A DNA stretch of 17,993 bases. Source: an uncultured Porphyromonadaceae bacterium (lineage in GTDB: Bacteria; Bacteroidota; Bacteroidia; Bacteroidales; Muribaculaceae). A program made the position numbers and the translations under genes. Under the pieces are notes generated by a model, which worked only from the letters and a program-made list of their open reading frames with translations, was not told the origin of the DNA and made no database searches. The stretch covers positions 1 through 17,993 of the forward strand of contig CABRZA010000035.1 of NCBI GenBank assembly GCA_902475285.1, written 5' to 3'. Every line of letters starts with the position of its first letter. The stretch's first letter is position 1. Below are positions 8,432 to 15,465 of the stretch, piece after piece.

Positions 8432-8982
8432 TGAGCACTACACTCCAGAAAGAATACAAAGAGCGCATCGTGCCCGCTCTTGAAAACGAGTTCCACTACT
8501 CGTCGGTGATGCAGGTGCCCCGCCTCGAGAAAATCGTAATCAACCAGGGTATCGGCGCTGCCACTCAGGACAAGAAGCTCATCGAGACCGCCATCGCCGA
8601 ACTCACCGCCATCACCGGCCAGAAGGCTGTGGCAACCCTCTCGCGCAAGGACATCTCCAACTTCAAGCTCCGCAAGAAGATGCCCGTCGGCGTACGCGTC
8701 ACACTCCGTCGCGAGAAAATGTATGAGTTCCTCGAGCGCCTCGTGCGCGTCGCCCTGCCCCGTATCCGCGACTTCAAGGGTATCGAAGGCAAACTCGACG
8801 GCCGCGGCAACTACACCCTCGGCATCACCGAACAGATCATCTTCCCCGAGATCAACATCGACAACATCAACAAACTCATGGGCATGAACATCACCTTCGT
8901 GACTTCCGCCCGCACCGACGAAGAAGGCTACGCGCTCCTCAAAGCATTCGGCCTCCCCTTCAAGAACGCCAAAAACAACTGA
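8431..8982 (+). CDS. rplE: 50S ribosomal protein L5 (uL5)
   Basis: L5 forms the 5S RNP with L18 and 5S rRNA in the central protuberance and contacts P-site tRNA. It has 183 residues (usual 178-187). Landmarks are PRLEKIVINQGIGAATQDKK, AVATLSRKDISNFKLRKKMP followed by VGVRVTLRREKMYEFLERLV, and LGITEQIIFPEINIDNINKL. The protein ends ALLKAFGLPFKN, the normal C-terminus plus four residues. Its ATG shares the final A of the rplX stop. rpsN follows after 8 nt. Confidence 0.97.
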   Translation: MSTTLQKEYKERIVPALENEFHYSSVMQVPRLEKIVINQGIGAATQDKKLIETAIAELTAITGQKAVATLSRKDISNFKLRKKMPVGVRVTLRREKMYEFLERLVRVALPRIRDFKGIEGKLDGRGNYTLGITEQIIFPEINIDNINKLMGMNITFVTSARTDEEGYALLKAFGLPFKNAKNN

Positions 8983-8990
8983 TCCCACCC

Positions 8991-9308
8991 ATGGCAAAAG
9001 AATCAATGAAAGCCCGCGAGGTGAAGCGCGCCCGTCTGGCCGCCCGCTATGCCGAGCGCCGCGCCGAGCTTAAAAAGATCATCAACGCCGGCCGCGAAGA
9101 GGACCCCGAAAAGCGTCAGGCTGCCTACGAGGCCGCTCAGAAGCTCCAGAAGTTCCCCAAGAACGCCTCGCCCATCCGCAAGCACAACCGCTGCTCCATC
9201 ACCGGCCGCCCCAAAGGCTACATGCGTGCCTTCGGTCTGAGCCGTATACAGTTCCGCGAAATGGCATCCGCCGGCCTCATCCCCGGTGTAAAGAAAGCCA
9301 GCTGGTAA
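8991..9308 (+). CDS. rpsN: 30S ribosomal protein S14 (uS14), zinc-free form
   Basis: S14 is a late-assembling 30S head protein. This is the long, zinc-free form: 105 residues, with HNRCSITGRPKGYMRAFGLS and the invariant IQFREMASAGLIPGVKKASW end, but only one Cys and no CxxC zinc pairs. E. coli S14 is 101 residues and, from memory, Bacteroides S14 is about 99. The extra residues appear to lie in the charged linker around 33-46 (AGREEDPEKRQAAY). It starts 8 nt after rplE. It is followed by a 121-nt structured spacer, unusually long for this cluster. Confidence 0.96.
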   Translation: MAKESMKAREVKRARLAARYAERRAELKKIINAGREEDPEKRQAAYEAAQKLQKFPKNASPIRKHNRCSITGRPKGYMRAFGLSRIQFREMASAGLIPGVKKASW

Positions 9309-9429
9309 GCCCCGCCAATCTCTACCGGGCAGTGCCGCAATCGCCTCCCGGGCGACATTCGGCGTCGGCCCATAAATTGCATTAAATATTGTTGGGAAAT
9401 CCGTCCCAATCAATTTAACACAACAAACA
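9309..9429 (+). promoter_or_regulatory. 121-nt spacer before rpsH with two possible stem-loops
   Basis: This gap interrupts an otherwise tightly packed spc block. Stem 1 pairs GGGCGAC (9350-9356) with GTC-g-GCCC (9364-9371, one bulged G) around the loop ATTCGGC. Stem 2 is a perfect 6-bp repeat, TTGGGA (9392-9397) with TCCCAA (9404-9409), loop AATCCG. An alternative 5-bp pairing joins CCGGG (9325-9329) and CCCGG (9347-9351). There is no T-tract after either stem, so it does not resemble an intrinsic terminator, and no good Bacteroides-type promoter (TTTG, about 20 nt, TAnnTTTG) was found. It could be an S8-responsive leader, an RNA-processing site or unconstrained spacer; the role is inference. 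Confidence 0.4.
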
Positions 9430-9831
9430 ATGACTGATCCAATTGCAGATTACCTCACAAGATTGAGGAACGCGATCAAGGCCAACCACCGTGTGGTCGA
9501 GATTCCCGCCTCGAACTTGAAGAAAGAGATAACAAAAATTCTCTTCGAGCAAGGCTACATTCTCAACTACAAATTCATCGAAGGTGAGAATGGCCCCCAG
9601 GGCACTATCAAAATCGCCCTCAAATACGACCCCGTCGACCGCGTAAACGCCATCAAAGGCCTCAAGCGCGTATCGCGTCCCGGTCTTCGTCACTACACCG
9701 GCTACAAGGACATGCCCCGTGTGCTCAACGGCCTCGGCATCGCAATCCTCAGCACATCGCGCGGTGTGATGACCAACAAAAAGGCTGCCGAACTCAAAGT
9801 AGGCGGCGAAGTGTTATGCTATATCTATTAA
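9430..9831 (+). CDS. rpsH: 30S ribosomal protein S8 (uS8)
   Basis: S8 binds helix 21 of 16S rRNA in the central domain and, in E. coli, represses the spc operon by binding its mRNA. It has 133 residues (usual 130-133). It begins MTDPIADYLTRLRNAIKANH and ends with the signature ILSTSRGVMTNKKAAELKVG followed by GEVLCYIY. The start ATG follows ACAACAAACA, an A-rich context without Shine-Dalgarno. Its 5' leader is the 121-nt structured spacer after rpsN, the second-longest gap inside the cluster, a plausible place for feedback control. Confidence 0.97.
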   Translation: MTDPIADYLTRLRNAIKANHRVVEIPASNLKKEITKILFEQGYILNYKFIEGENGPQGTIKIALKYDPVDRVNAIKGLKRVSRPGLRHYTGYKDMPRVLNGLGIAILSTSRGVMTNKKAAELKVGGEVLCYIY

Positions 9832-9855
9832 TCAACCGCTAAATACTATTTCAAT

Positions 9856-10416
9856 ATGTCGAGAATAGGTAAAGCCCCCATCGCAATCCCCGCGGGCGTA
9901 ACAGTGACGGTTGATGAAAAGACCAATACGGTAACCGTCAAGGGCCCTCACGGAGAGCTCCAGCAGACCGTCAACCCCGACCTCACCGTCAAGGTTGAAG
10001 ACGGCCATGTAGTACTCACTCGTCCCAGCGACGACCGCGAGCACCGCGCTCAGCACGGCCTCTACCGCGCCCTCATCCACAACATGGTCGAAGGCGTTCA
10101 CCAGCGTTACCGCAAAGAAATGGAACTCGTCGGCGTAGGCTACCGCGCCACCGCAACCGGCCAGGTCCTCGAACTCGCCCTTGGCTACTCCCACGCAATC
10201 TATCTCAAACTCCCCCCCGAGATCAGCGTAGAAGCCAAGAACGAGCGCAACAAGAACCCCCTTATCATCCTCGAGAGCCGCGACAAGCAGCTCCTGGGCC
10301 AGGTGTGCGCCAAGATCCGTTCCTTCCGCAAGCCCGAGCCCTACAAAGGTAAAGGTATCAAGTTCGTCGGCGAAGTCATCCGCCGCAAGTCCGGCAAGAA
10401 GGCCGGTGCAAAATAA
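9856..10416 (+). CDS. rplF: 50S ribosomal protein L6 (uL6)
   Basis: L6 lies near the sarcin-ricin loop at the base of the L7/L12 stalk and helps organise the GTPase-associated centre. It has 186 residues, made of the usual two tandem L6 repeats. MSRIGKAPIAIPAGVTVTV is the standard start; TVKGPHGEL and the C-terminal repeat with VGVGYRATATGQVLELALGY, then KIRSFRKPEPYKGKGIKFVG, are diagnostic. The basic tail ends RRKSGKKAGAK. Gaps are 24 nt upstream and 18 nt downstream. Confidence 0.97.
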   Translation: MSRIGKAPIAIPAGVTVTVDEKTNTVTVKGPHGELQQTVNPDLTVKVEDGHVVLTRPSDDREHRAQHGLYRALIHNMVEGVHQRYRKEMELVGVGYRATATGQVLELALGYSHAIYLKLPPEISVEAKNERNKNPLIILESRDKQLLGQVCAKIRSFRKPEPYKGKGIKFVGEVIRRKSGKKAGAK

Positions 10417-10434
10417 CATAACACGCACCCAATC

Positions 10435-10779
10435 ATGTTTTCGAAGATACAAAGACGAAATAAAATCAAGACACGCATACGCGGCAAAATCAGCGGTACC
10501 GCCAGCCGCCCGCGCATGACAGTCTTCCGCAGCAACAAGCAAATCTACGTCCAGCTCATCGACGACCAGGCAGGCCGCACCCTCTGCGCCTCCTCCTCCA
10601 AGGGCCTGGAGCAGAACGGCACCAAGAGCGAAATAGCCGCTACCGTCGGCGCCGCAATTGCTGCAAAGGCCCTCGAGGCCGGAATCACCGAAGTTGTGTT
10701 CGACCGCAACGGCTACCTCTTCCACGGCCGTGTTAAAAGTCTCGCTGATGCTGCCCGCAGCGCCGGCCTCAAATTCTAA
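10435..10779 (+). CDS. rplR: 50S ribosomal protein L18 (uL18)
   Basis: L18 binds 5S rRNA with L5 and helps place it in the central protuberance. It has 114 residues, typical. An Arg/Lys-rich N-terminal tail (KIQRRNKIKTRIRGKISGTA) precedes RPRMTVFRSNKQIYVQLIDD. The C-terminal half has VVFDRNGYLFHGRVKSLADA followed by ARSAGLKF, the usual L18 ending. Its ATG follows CACCCAATC. rpsE starts 6 nt after its stop. Confidence 0.97.
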   Translation: MFSKIQRRNKIKTRIRGKISGTASRPRMTVFRSNKQIYVQLIDDQAGRTLCASSSKGLEQNGTKSEIAATVGAAIAAKALEAGITEVVFDRNGYLFHGRVKSLADAARSAGLKF

Positions 10780-10785
10780 ACTATT

Positions 10786-11304
10786 ATGGCAAAACGTAAC
10801 AACAGAGTAAAAACTACCAGCGACCTTGAACTCAAGGATCGCCTGGTGGCCATCAACCGCGTCACCAAAGTAACAAAAGGCGGTCGCACCTTCACTTTCG
10901 CAGCCATCGTAGTTGTCGGCAACGAAGACGGTGTCGTAGGCTGGGGCCTGGGCAAGGCAAACGAAGTACAGGCCGCCATCGCCAAGGGTGTCGAGGCCGC
11001 CAAGAAGAACCTCATCCGTGTCCCCGTCCACAAAGGCACCATCCCCCACGAGCAGGTGGCCAAGTTCGGCGGCTCGCGCATCATCCTCAAGCCCGCAAGC
11101 CACGGTACCGGCGTAAAGGCCGGCGGCGCCATGCGTGCAGTGCTCGAGAGCGTAGGCATCACCGACGTGCTCGCAAAGAGCAAAGGCTCGTCGAATCCCC
11201 ACAACCTTGTCAAGGCCACTATCGCTGCTCTCGACGAAATGCGCTCGCCCGCCCAGGTGGCACAGAACCGCGGCGTTTCCGTAGAGAAAGTTTTCAAGGG
11301 CTAA
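10786..11304 (+). CDS. rpsE: 30S ribosomal protein S5 (uS5)
   Basis: S5 acts in decoding accuracy and at the mRNA entry channel; a loop in its N-terminal domain forms part of the spectinomycin site. It has 172 residues. The double-stranded-RNA-binding-like domain contains INRVTKVTKGGRTFTFAAIV and GWGLGKANEVQAAIAKGVE. The C-terminal domain carries GTGVKAGGAMRAVLESVGIT and AKSKGSSNPHNLVKATIAAL, and the protein ends GVSVEKVFKG. No disruption of the VTKGGR loop is apparent. rpmD begins 22 nt downstream. Confidence 0.97.
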   Translation: MAKRNNRVKTTSDLELKDRLVAINRVTKVTKGGRTFTFAAIVVVGNEDGVVGWGLGKANEVQAAIAKGVEAAKKNLIRVPVHKGTIPHEQVAKFGGSRIILKPASHGTGVKAGGAMRAVLESVGITDVLAKSKGSSNPHNLVKATIAALDEMRSPAQVAQNRGVSVEKVFKG

Positions 11305-11326
11305 GGCAGTAAAAACGCAAGCAAAA

Positions 11327-11506
11327 ATGGCAAAGATAATAATCAAGCAAATCAAGAGCCGAATCAACTGCCCCGCAGTGCAGAAGCGCACTCTCGATGC
11401 CCTCGGCCTCAAGAAGATGAACCACACCGTAGTCAAGGAAGACACCCCCTCGGTGATGGGCATGGTAACCAAAGTACGTCACCTCGTAGAAGTGACCAAC
11501 GCTTAA
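11327..11506 (+). CDS. rpmD: 50S ribosomal protein L30 (uL30)
   Basis: L30 is a small non-essential-type 50S protein of the ferredoxin-like fold. The ATG at 11327 opens a 59-residue frame ending in TAA at 11504-11506. It starts MAKIIIKQIKSRINCPAVQK, continues RTLDALGLKKMNHTVVKEDT and finishes GMVTKVRHLVEVTNA. The pattern IKSxI...TLxALGLxKxxxxV...V.HLVxV is the L30 signature, and its place between rpsE and rplO is the standard one. The start context is AAGCAAAA. rplO follows after 13 nt. Confidence 0.96.
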   Translation: MAKIIIKQIKSRINCPAVQKRTLDALGLKKMNHTVVKEDTPSVMGMVTKVRHLVEVTNA

Positions 11507-11519
11507 ACTGACAGCAACA

Positions 11520-11966
11520 ATGGAACTCAGCAATCTCCAGCCCGCCGTGGGCTCTGTGAAGCGCAAAACGCGTATCGGCCGCGGCGCCGGCAGCGGCAAG
11601 GGCGGCACATCCACCCGTGGTCACAAAGGCGCCAAGTCGCGTTCGGGCTACAAACGTAAAATCGGCTTCGAAGGCGGCCAGATGCCCCTCCAGCGCCGTC
11701 TGCCCAAATTCGGCTTCAAGAATATCAACCGTGTAGCATACAAGGCCATCAACCTCGATCTCATTCAAGCTCTTGCAGAAGCCCGCGGGCTTCAGAGCGT
11801 AGGCATTGAAGAGCTTCGCAGTGCCGGTTACCTTCGTCGCGGACAACTTGCAAAAGTGCTCGCCGGCGGCGCCGTAACCTCCGCACTCACCGTTGAAGCC
11901 AATGCCTTCTCTGCTGCTGCCAAGGCTGCCATTGAGGCCGCCGGCGGCACTGCAAAAACTGTATAA
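11520..11966 (+). CDS. rplO: 50S ribosomal protein L15 (uL15)
   Basis: L15 is a late-assembly 50S protein with a long basic N-terminal extension that penetrates 23S rRNA. It has 148 residues. It begins MELSNLQPAVGSVKRKTRIG, with the glycine-rich RGAGSGKGGTSTRGHKGAKS (residues 21-40) followed by FEGGQMPLQRRLPKFGFKN. The C-terminal globular part contains LRRGQLAKVLAGG and an Ala-rich end (ANAFSAAAKAAIEAAGG). secY begins 2 nt after its stop, so the two are probably translationally coupled. Confidence 0.97.
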   Translation: MELSNLQPAVGSVKRKTRIGRGAGSGKGGTSTRGHKGAKSRSGYKRKIGFEGGQMPLQRRLPKFGFKNINRVAYKAINLDLIQALAEARGLQSVGIEELRSAGYLRRGQLAKVLAGGAVTSALTVEANAFSAAAKAAIEAAGGTAKTV

Positions 11967-11968
11967 TC

Positions 11969-13318
11969 ATGAGATTTATCGAGACACTTAAAAATATCTG
12001 GACTATCGAGGAGCTCCGCAAGCGCCTTCTGGTCACACTCCTGCTGGTGTTCATCTACCGTCTGGGCTGCTACGTCGTACTCCCGGGTATCTCCCCGAGC
12101 GACATCGACGCCCTGGCAAGCTTCACCAACAAGACCGGCCTCATGCAGCTGCTCGACATGTTCAGCGGCGGCGCCTTCTCCCAGGCATCGATCTTCGCTC
12201 TCGGCATCATGCCCTACATTACTGCGAGCATCGTCATCCAGCTCTGCGGCATGATTCTGCCTTCCTTCCAGAAGATGCAGCGCGAGGGCGAGAGCGGCCG
12301 CCAGAAGATGAACCAGTACACGCGCTACCTCACGGTGCTCATCCTGTTCATGCAGGCCCCCGCCTACCTGATCAACCTTCAGGTGCAGGTTGCCGGCGCA
12401 AACAACGGCACCGTGCTCGAACTCGGTTTCTGGACCGTCGTATACCTCACCATCATCCTGGCTGCAGGCTCCATGTTCATCATGTGGCTCGGTGAGCGAA
12501 TCACCGACCGCGGCATTGGCAACGGCATCAGCTTCATCATCCTGGTAGGTATCATTGCCCGTCTCCCGGGAGCGCTCTACTACGAGTTCTACAGCCGTCT
12601 TCCCGGCGAAGGCGCTGGCCAGGGCGGTCTGGTGATGTTCATCGTCGAAATCGTGCTGCTCTTCGCAGTCACCGTCGGTGCCATCCTCCTCGTCCAGGGT
12701 ACTCGCAAAGTGCCCGTGCAGTATGCCAAGCGTATCGTGGGCAACCGCCAGTACGGCGGCGCCCGCCAGTACATTCCCCTCAAAGTGAATGCCGCCGGCG
12801 TAATGCCCATCATCTTCGCACAGGCCATTATGTTCATCCCGATGACCCTCGCCGGCTTCCGTGGCGGCGAAAGTGGCTTCATGCACGCCTTCACCGACAT
12901 CAACGGCTTCTGGTACAACATCGTCTTCTTCATCCTCATCGTTGCCTTCACATACTTCTACACCGCCATCACCGTGCGTCCCACCCAGATGGCCGAAGAC
13001 ATGAAGCGCAACAACGGATTCATCCCCGGCGTCAAACCCGGCAAGAAGACCGCAGAGTATCTCGATGCAATCATGTCGCGTATAACCCTGCCGGGCTCCA
13101 TATTCCTCGGCATCGTGGCTATACTTCCCGCCTTCGCCCGTTTCTTCGGCATCAGCCAGAATTTCGCCCAGTTCTTCGGCGGCACATCGCTGCTGATTAT
13201 GGTAGGCGTAGTGCTCGACACCCTCCAGCAGGTAGAGTCGCATCTCAACATGCACCACTACGACGGACTCATGAAGGAAGGCAAAATCAAAGGCCGCACC
13301 ACCGGACAGGCATATTAA
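11969..13318 (+). CDS. secY: protein translocase channel subunit SecY
   Basis: SecY is the pore of the SecYEG translocon in the inner membrane, through which most exported proteins pass or enter the bilayer. It has 449 residues, with about ten hydrophobic segments expected. The first is at about 20-40 (LLVTLLLVFIYRLGCYVVLP). The amphipathic plug-region block is GGAFSQASIFALGIMPYITA. The cytosolic motifs include GTRKVPVQYAKR (244-255) and the basic C5 loop RPTQMAEDMKRNNGFIPGVK (337-356) used by SecA and the ribosome. It lies 2 nt after rplO, the conserved L15-SecY order; map follows after 24 nt. Confidence 0.97.
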   Translation: MRFIETLKNIWTIEELRKRLLVTLLLVFIYRLGCYVVLPGISPSDIDALASFTNKTGLMQLLDMFSGGAFSQASIFALGIMPYITASIVIQLCGMILPSFQKMQREGESGRQKMNQYTRYLTVLILFMQAPAYLINLQVQVAGANNGTVLELGFWTVVYLTIILAAGSMFIMWLGERITDRGIGNGISFIILVGIIARLPGALYYEFYSRLPGEGAGQGGLVMFIVEIVLLFAVTVGAILLVQGTRKVPVQYAKRIVGNRQYGGARQYIPLKVNAAGVMPIIFAQAIMFIPMTLAGFRGGESGFMHAFTDINGFWYNIVFFILIVAFTYFYTAITVRPTQMAEDMKRNNGFIPGVKPGKKTAEYLDAIMSRITLPGSIFLGIVAILPAFARFFGISQNFAQFFGGTSLLIMVGVVLDTLQQVESHLNMHHYDGLMKEGKIKGRTTGQAY

Positions 13319-13342
13319 GGCAAGGCTAAACCGGACACTTAA

Positions 13343-14125
13343 ATGATTTATCTCAAGACACCGGAAGAAATCGAGACGATGCGCAGCTCGGCAACACTCG
13401 TGAGCCAAACGCTCGCCGAGGTAGCGCGCTGGATCGAACCCGGAGTAACCACACGCAAGCTCGACACCATTGCCCGGGAGTTCATCCTGGACAATGGTGG
13501 CAAGCCTGCCTGCCTGGGCTACGAAGGATTCCCCGGCACACTGTGCATCGAAGTGAACGACACCGTGGTGCACGGCTTTCCCTCCGACCGCATCCTCATG
13601 GACGGCGACATCGTCGGCATCGACACCGTAGTCGAGAAAGACGGATTCTGCGGCGACTCGTGCTACACCTTCGCCGTCGGTACCGTCTCCGACGAAAAAA
13701 TGCGCCTCCTCCGCACCACCAAGGAAAGCCTCCTTGTAGGTATCGAGGCCGCCAAGCCCGGAGCGCGCATCGGCGACATCTCCAATGCCGTGCAGACCTA
13801 CTGCGAGCACCGCGGCTACACTCTGGTGCGCGAAATGACAGGCCACGGCATAGGCCGCCGCATGCACGAAGCCCCCGAAGTGCCCAACTATGGGCGCCGC
13901 GGCATAGGCCCCCGCCTGGTCGACGGCATGTGCATATGCATCGAGCCCATGGTAAACATGGGCAGCCGCAACATAGTGATAGGCCCCGACGGCTGGACAT
14001 GCCGCACACGCGACGGAAAGCCCTCCGCCCACTACGAGCACACAATAGCCATCGTCGACGGCCGCACCGAAGTGCTCACCACATTCGACTTCATCCAACA
14101 AGCTATACCGGATAAATTTATTTAA
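13343..14125 (+). CDS. map: type I methionine aminopeptidase
   Basis: This cytosolic metalloenzyme removes the initiator Met from nascent proteins when residue 2 is small. The 260-residue pita-bread fold protein has the complete set of five metal ligands: D94 (in VGIDTVVEKDG), D105 (FCGDSCY), H168 (TGHGIGRRMHE), E201 (CIEPMV) and E232 (HYEHTIAIV). H77 in VVHGFP matches the substrate-site His. No N-terminal SH3- or zinc-binding extension is present, so it is the simple bacterial type Ia form. The position between secY and infA is common in bacterial spc blocks; no adk gene is present here. Gaps are 24 nt upstream and 15 nt downstream. Confidence 0.97.
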   Translation: MIYLKTPEEIETMRSSATLVSQTLAEVARWIEPGVTTRKLDTIAREFILDNGGKPACLGYEGFPGTLCIEVNDTVVHGFPSDRILMDGDIVGIDTVVEKDGFCGDSCYTFAVGTVSDEKMRLLRTTKESLLVGIEAAKPGARIGDISNAVQTYCEHRGYTLVREMTGHGIGRRMHEAPEVPNYGRRGIGPRLVDGMCICIEPMVNMGSRNIVIGPDGWTCRTRDGKPSAHYEHTIAIVDGRTEVLTTFDFIQQAIPDKFI

Positions 14126-14140
14126 CCCCTCCCCGTATCT

Positions 14141-14359
14141 ATGGCAAAACAATCAGCAATCGAACAGGACGGCACCATAATCGAAGCACTGTCGAACGCC
14201 ATGTTCCGCGTCGAGCTCGAGAACGGACACGAAATCACAGCCCACATCTCAGGCAAGATGCGCATGCACTACATCAAAATTCTCCCCGGCGACAAAGTGC
14301 GCGTGGAGATGACACCCTACGATTTGTCGAAAGGTCGCATTGCTTTCCGCTATAAATAA
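14141..14359 (+). CDS. infA: translation initiation factor IF-1
   Basis: IF-1 occupies the A site of the 30S subunit during initiation and works with IF-2 and IF-3. It has 72 residues, exactly the usual length, forming a single S1-like OB domain. Seen: MAKQSAIEQDGTIIEALSNA, MFRVELENGHEITAHISGKM, the RMHYIKILPGDKVRVEMTPY block and the terminal LSKGRIAFRYK. The start follows CCCGTATCT. rpmJ follows after 18 nt. Confidence 0.97.
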   Translation: MAKQSAIEQDGTIIEALSNAMFRVELENGHEITAHISGKMRMHYIKILPGDKVRVEMTPYDLSKGRIAFRYK

Positions 14360-14377
14360 AACGCAAAACTAAAAGAT

Positions 14378-14494
14378 ATGAAAGTAAGAGCATCTGTCAA
14401 GAAACGCACGCCCGACAGCAAGATCGTCCGCCGCAAAGGACGCCTGTATGTCATCAACAAGAAAAACCCCAAATACAAACAACGTCAAGGATAA
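14378..14494 (+). CDS. rpmJ: 50S ribosomal protein L36 (bL36), zinc-free form
   Basis: L36 is the smallest 50S protein. The ATG at 14378 opens a 38-residue frame (TAA at 14492-14494) starting MKVRASVKKRTPDSKIVRRK and ending KKNPKYKQRQG. Length, start and the KHKQRQG-type end identify it. The four zinc ligands of the common form (Cys11, Cys14, Cys27, His33) are replaced by Thr, Ser, Asn and Tyr, so this is a C-minus L36. I recall Bacteroides L36 also lacking most of these ligands. It lies between infA and rpsM, its normal position; rpsM begins 6 nt later. Confidence 0.96.
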   Translation: MKVRASVKKRTPDSKIVRRKGRLYVINKKNPKYKQRQG

Positions 14495-14500
14495 AAGTAT

Positions 14501-14881
14501 ATGGCAGTACGTATAGTGGGAGTCGACCTCCCTCAGAACAAAAGAGGTGAAATCGCCTTGACTTACATCTTCGGCATCGGCCGCAGCGCAGCCAAGACCA
14601 TCCTCACCAAGGCCGGCATCGACCTCAACACCAAGGTTCAGGACTGGACCGACGACGAAGCCGCCCGCGTCCGCGAAGTGATCGGCACCGAATACAAGGT
14701 GGAAGGTGATCTCCGCAGCGAAATACAGCTCAACATCAAGCGCCTCATGGACATCGGTTGCTACCGTGGTATCCGTCACCGCAACGGCCTCCCCGTGCGC
14801 GGTCAGAGCACAAAGAACAACGCCCGCACCCGCAAGGGCCGCAAGAAAACCGTTGCCAACAAGAAGAAAGCAACTAAATAA
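14501..14881 (+). CDS. rpsM: 30S ribosomal protein S13 (uS13)
   Basis: S13 sits at the top of the 30S head, forms bridges B1a/B1b and contacts P-site tRNA through its C-terminal tail. It has 126 residues. It begins MAVRIVGVDLPQNKRGEIAL and has YIFGIGRSAAKTILTKAGID, the helix-two-turns-helix region, then GCYRGIRHRNGLPVRGQSTK. The Lys/Arg-rich tail ends VANKKKATK. The Ser in GQST replaces the usual Arg of GQRT, which I recall as common in Bacteroidota. rpsK follows after 9 nt. Confidence 0.97.
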   Translation: MAVRIVGVDLPQNKRGEIALTYIFGIGRSAAKTILTKAGIDLNTKVQDWTDDEAARVREVIGTEYKVEGDLRSEIQLNIKRLMDIGCYRGIRHRNGLPVRGQSTKNNARTRKGRKKTVANKKKATK

Positions 14882-14890
14882 ACCTGAACT

Positions 14891-15280
14891 ATGGCAAAAA
14901 AGACAGTCGCAGCTAAGAAGCGCAACGTTAAGGTGGGCGCCGAAGGACAGCTTCACGTTCACTCTTCGTTCAACAATATCATTGTTTGCCTTGCCAACAG
15001 CGAGGGACAAGTCATCTCCTGGTCGAGCGCCGGCAAGATGGGCTTCCGCGGAAGCAAGAAAAACACCCCCTATGCCGCCCAGATGGCAGCTCAGGATTGC
15101 GCCAAGGTGGCCTACGACCTGGGCCTCCGCAAAGTGAAGGCATATCTCAAAGGCCCGGGCAACGGTCGTGAGAGCGCAGTGCGTACCATCGACGGCGCCG
15201 GAATCAAAGTGACCGAAATCATCGACGTCACTCCGCTGCCGCACAACGGATGCCGTCCGCCAAAACGCAGACGAGTGTAA
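14891..15280 (+). CDS. rpsK: 30S ribosomal protein S11 (uS11)
   Basis: S11 lies on the 30S platform beside the 3' end of 16S rRNA and the mRNA exit. It has 129 residues. Diagnostic blocks are GQLHVHSSFNNIIVCLANSE, SWSSAGKMGFRGSKKNTPYA, VKAYLKGPGNGRESAVRTID and the invariant end TPLPHNGCRPPKRRRV, which contains the Asn-Gly site that is isomerised to isoaspartate in E. coli. A GC-rich hairpin starts 11 nt after its stop, and the longest spacer inside the cluster (253 nt) then separates it from rpsD. Confidence 0.98.
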   Translation: MAKKTVAAKKRNVKVGAEGQLHVHSSFNNIIVCLANSEGQVISWSSAGKMGFRGSKKNTPYAAQMAAQDCAKVAYDLGLRKVKAYLKGPGNGRESAVRTIDGAGIKVTEIIDVTPLPHNGCRPPKRRRV

Positions 15281-15291
15281 AACGGCGCCGC

Positions 15292-15318
15292 CCCCGCGGC
15301 CCGTCGAGGGCCTCGGGG
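15292..15318 (+). promoter_or_regulatory. GC-rich hairpin 11 nt after the rpsK stop
   Basis: CCCCG (15292-15296) pairs with CGGGG (15314-15318), and GGCCC (15298-15302) with GGGCC (15308-15312). The two helices are separated by one C/T mismatch, and the loop is GTCGA. Ten of eleven positions pair and almost all pairs are G-C. What follows (AACGCAAGATTTACTTTCAC) is only mildly T-rich and has no U-run, so an efficient intrinsic terminator is doubtful. A 3'-end stabiliser, a partial attenuator or the first domain of an rpsD leader are all possible. Confidence 0.5.
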
Positions 15319-15379
15319 AACGCAAGATTTACTTTCACTTTTAGTCACAACCAAAGCAACCAAAACAGCGCCGGTCGCC

Positions 15380-15400
15380 GCCGTCACAGTGCGTGACGGC
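15380..15400 (+). promoter_or_regulatory. perfect 8-bp hairpin with a competing pairing, rpsD leader
   Basis: GCCGTCAC (15380-15387) and GTGACGGC (15393-15400) form a perfect inverted repeat around the 5-nt loop AGTGC. The left arm can instead take part in GCCGCCG (15377-15383) pairing with CGGCGGC (15407-15413), so two partly exclusive folds are available. No T-tract follows. The arrangement is what one would look for in a protein-responsive or pseudoknotted leader. Confidence 0.5.
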
Positions 15401-15438
15401 AAGGCACGGCGGCAGGGAGCGGCCACTGACACGAAAAA

Positions 15439-15465
15439 GACCATATTTATCACCTCTCTATGGTC
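15439..15465 (+). promoter_or_regulatory. perfect 7-bp inverted repeat, rpsD leader
   Basis: GACCATA (15439-15445) and TATGGTC (15459-15465) are perfect reverse complements around a 13-nt pyrimidine-rich loop (TTTATCACCTCTC). It lies 68 nt before the rpsD start. Possible roles are an RNA stem in the S4 leader or a DNA operator for an unknown regulator; the sequence alone cannot choose. Confidence 0.4.

Noticed and set aside
9371..9400. Bacteroides-type promoter in the AT-rich part of the rpsN-rpsH spacer
   Set aside because: TATTGTTG (9387-9394) is one mismatch from TAnnTTTG, but no TTTG element lies 19-21 nt upstream.
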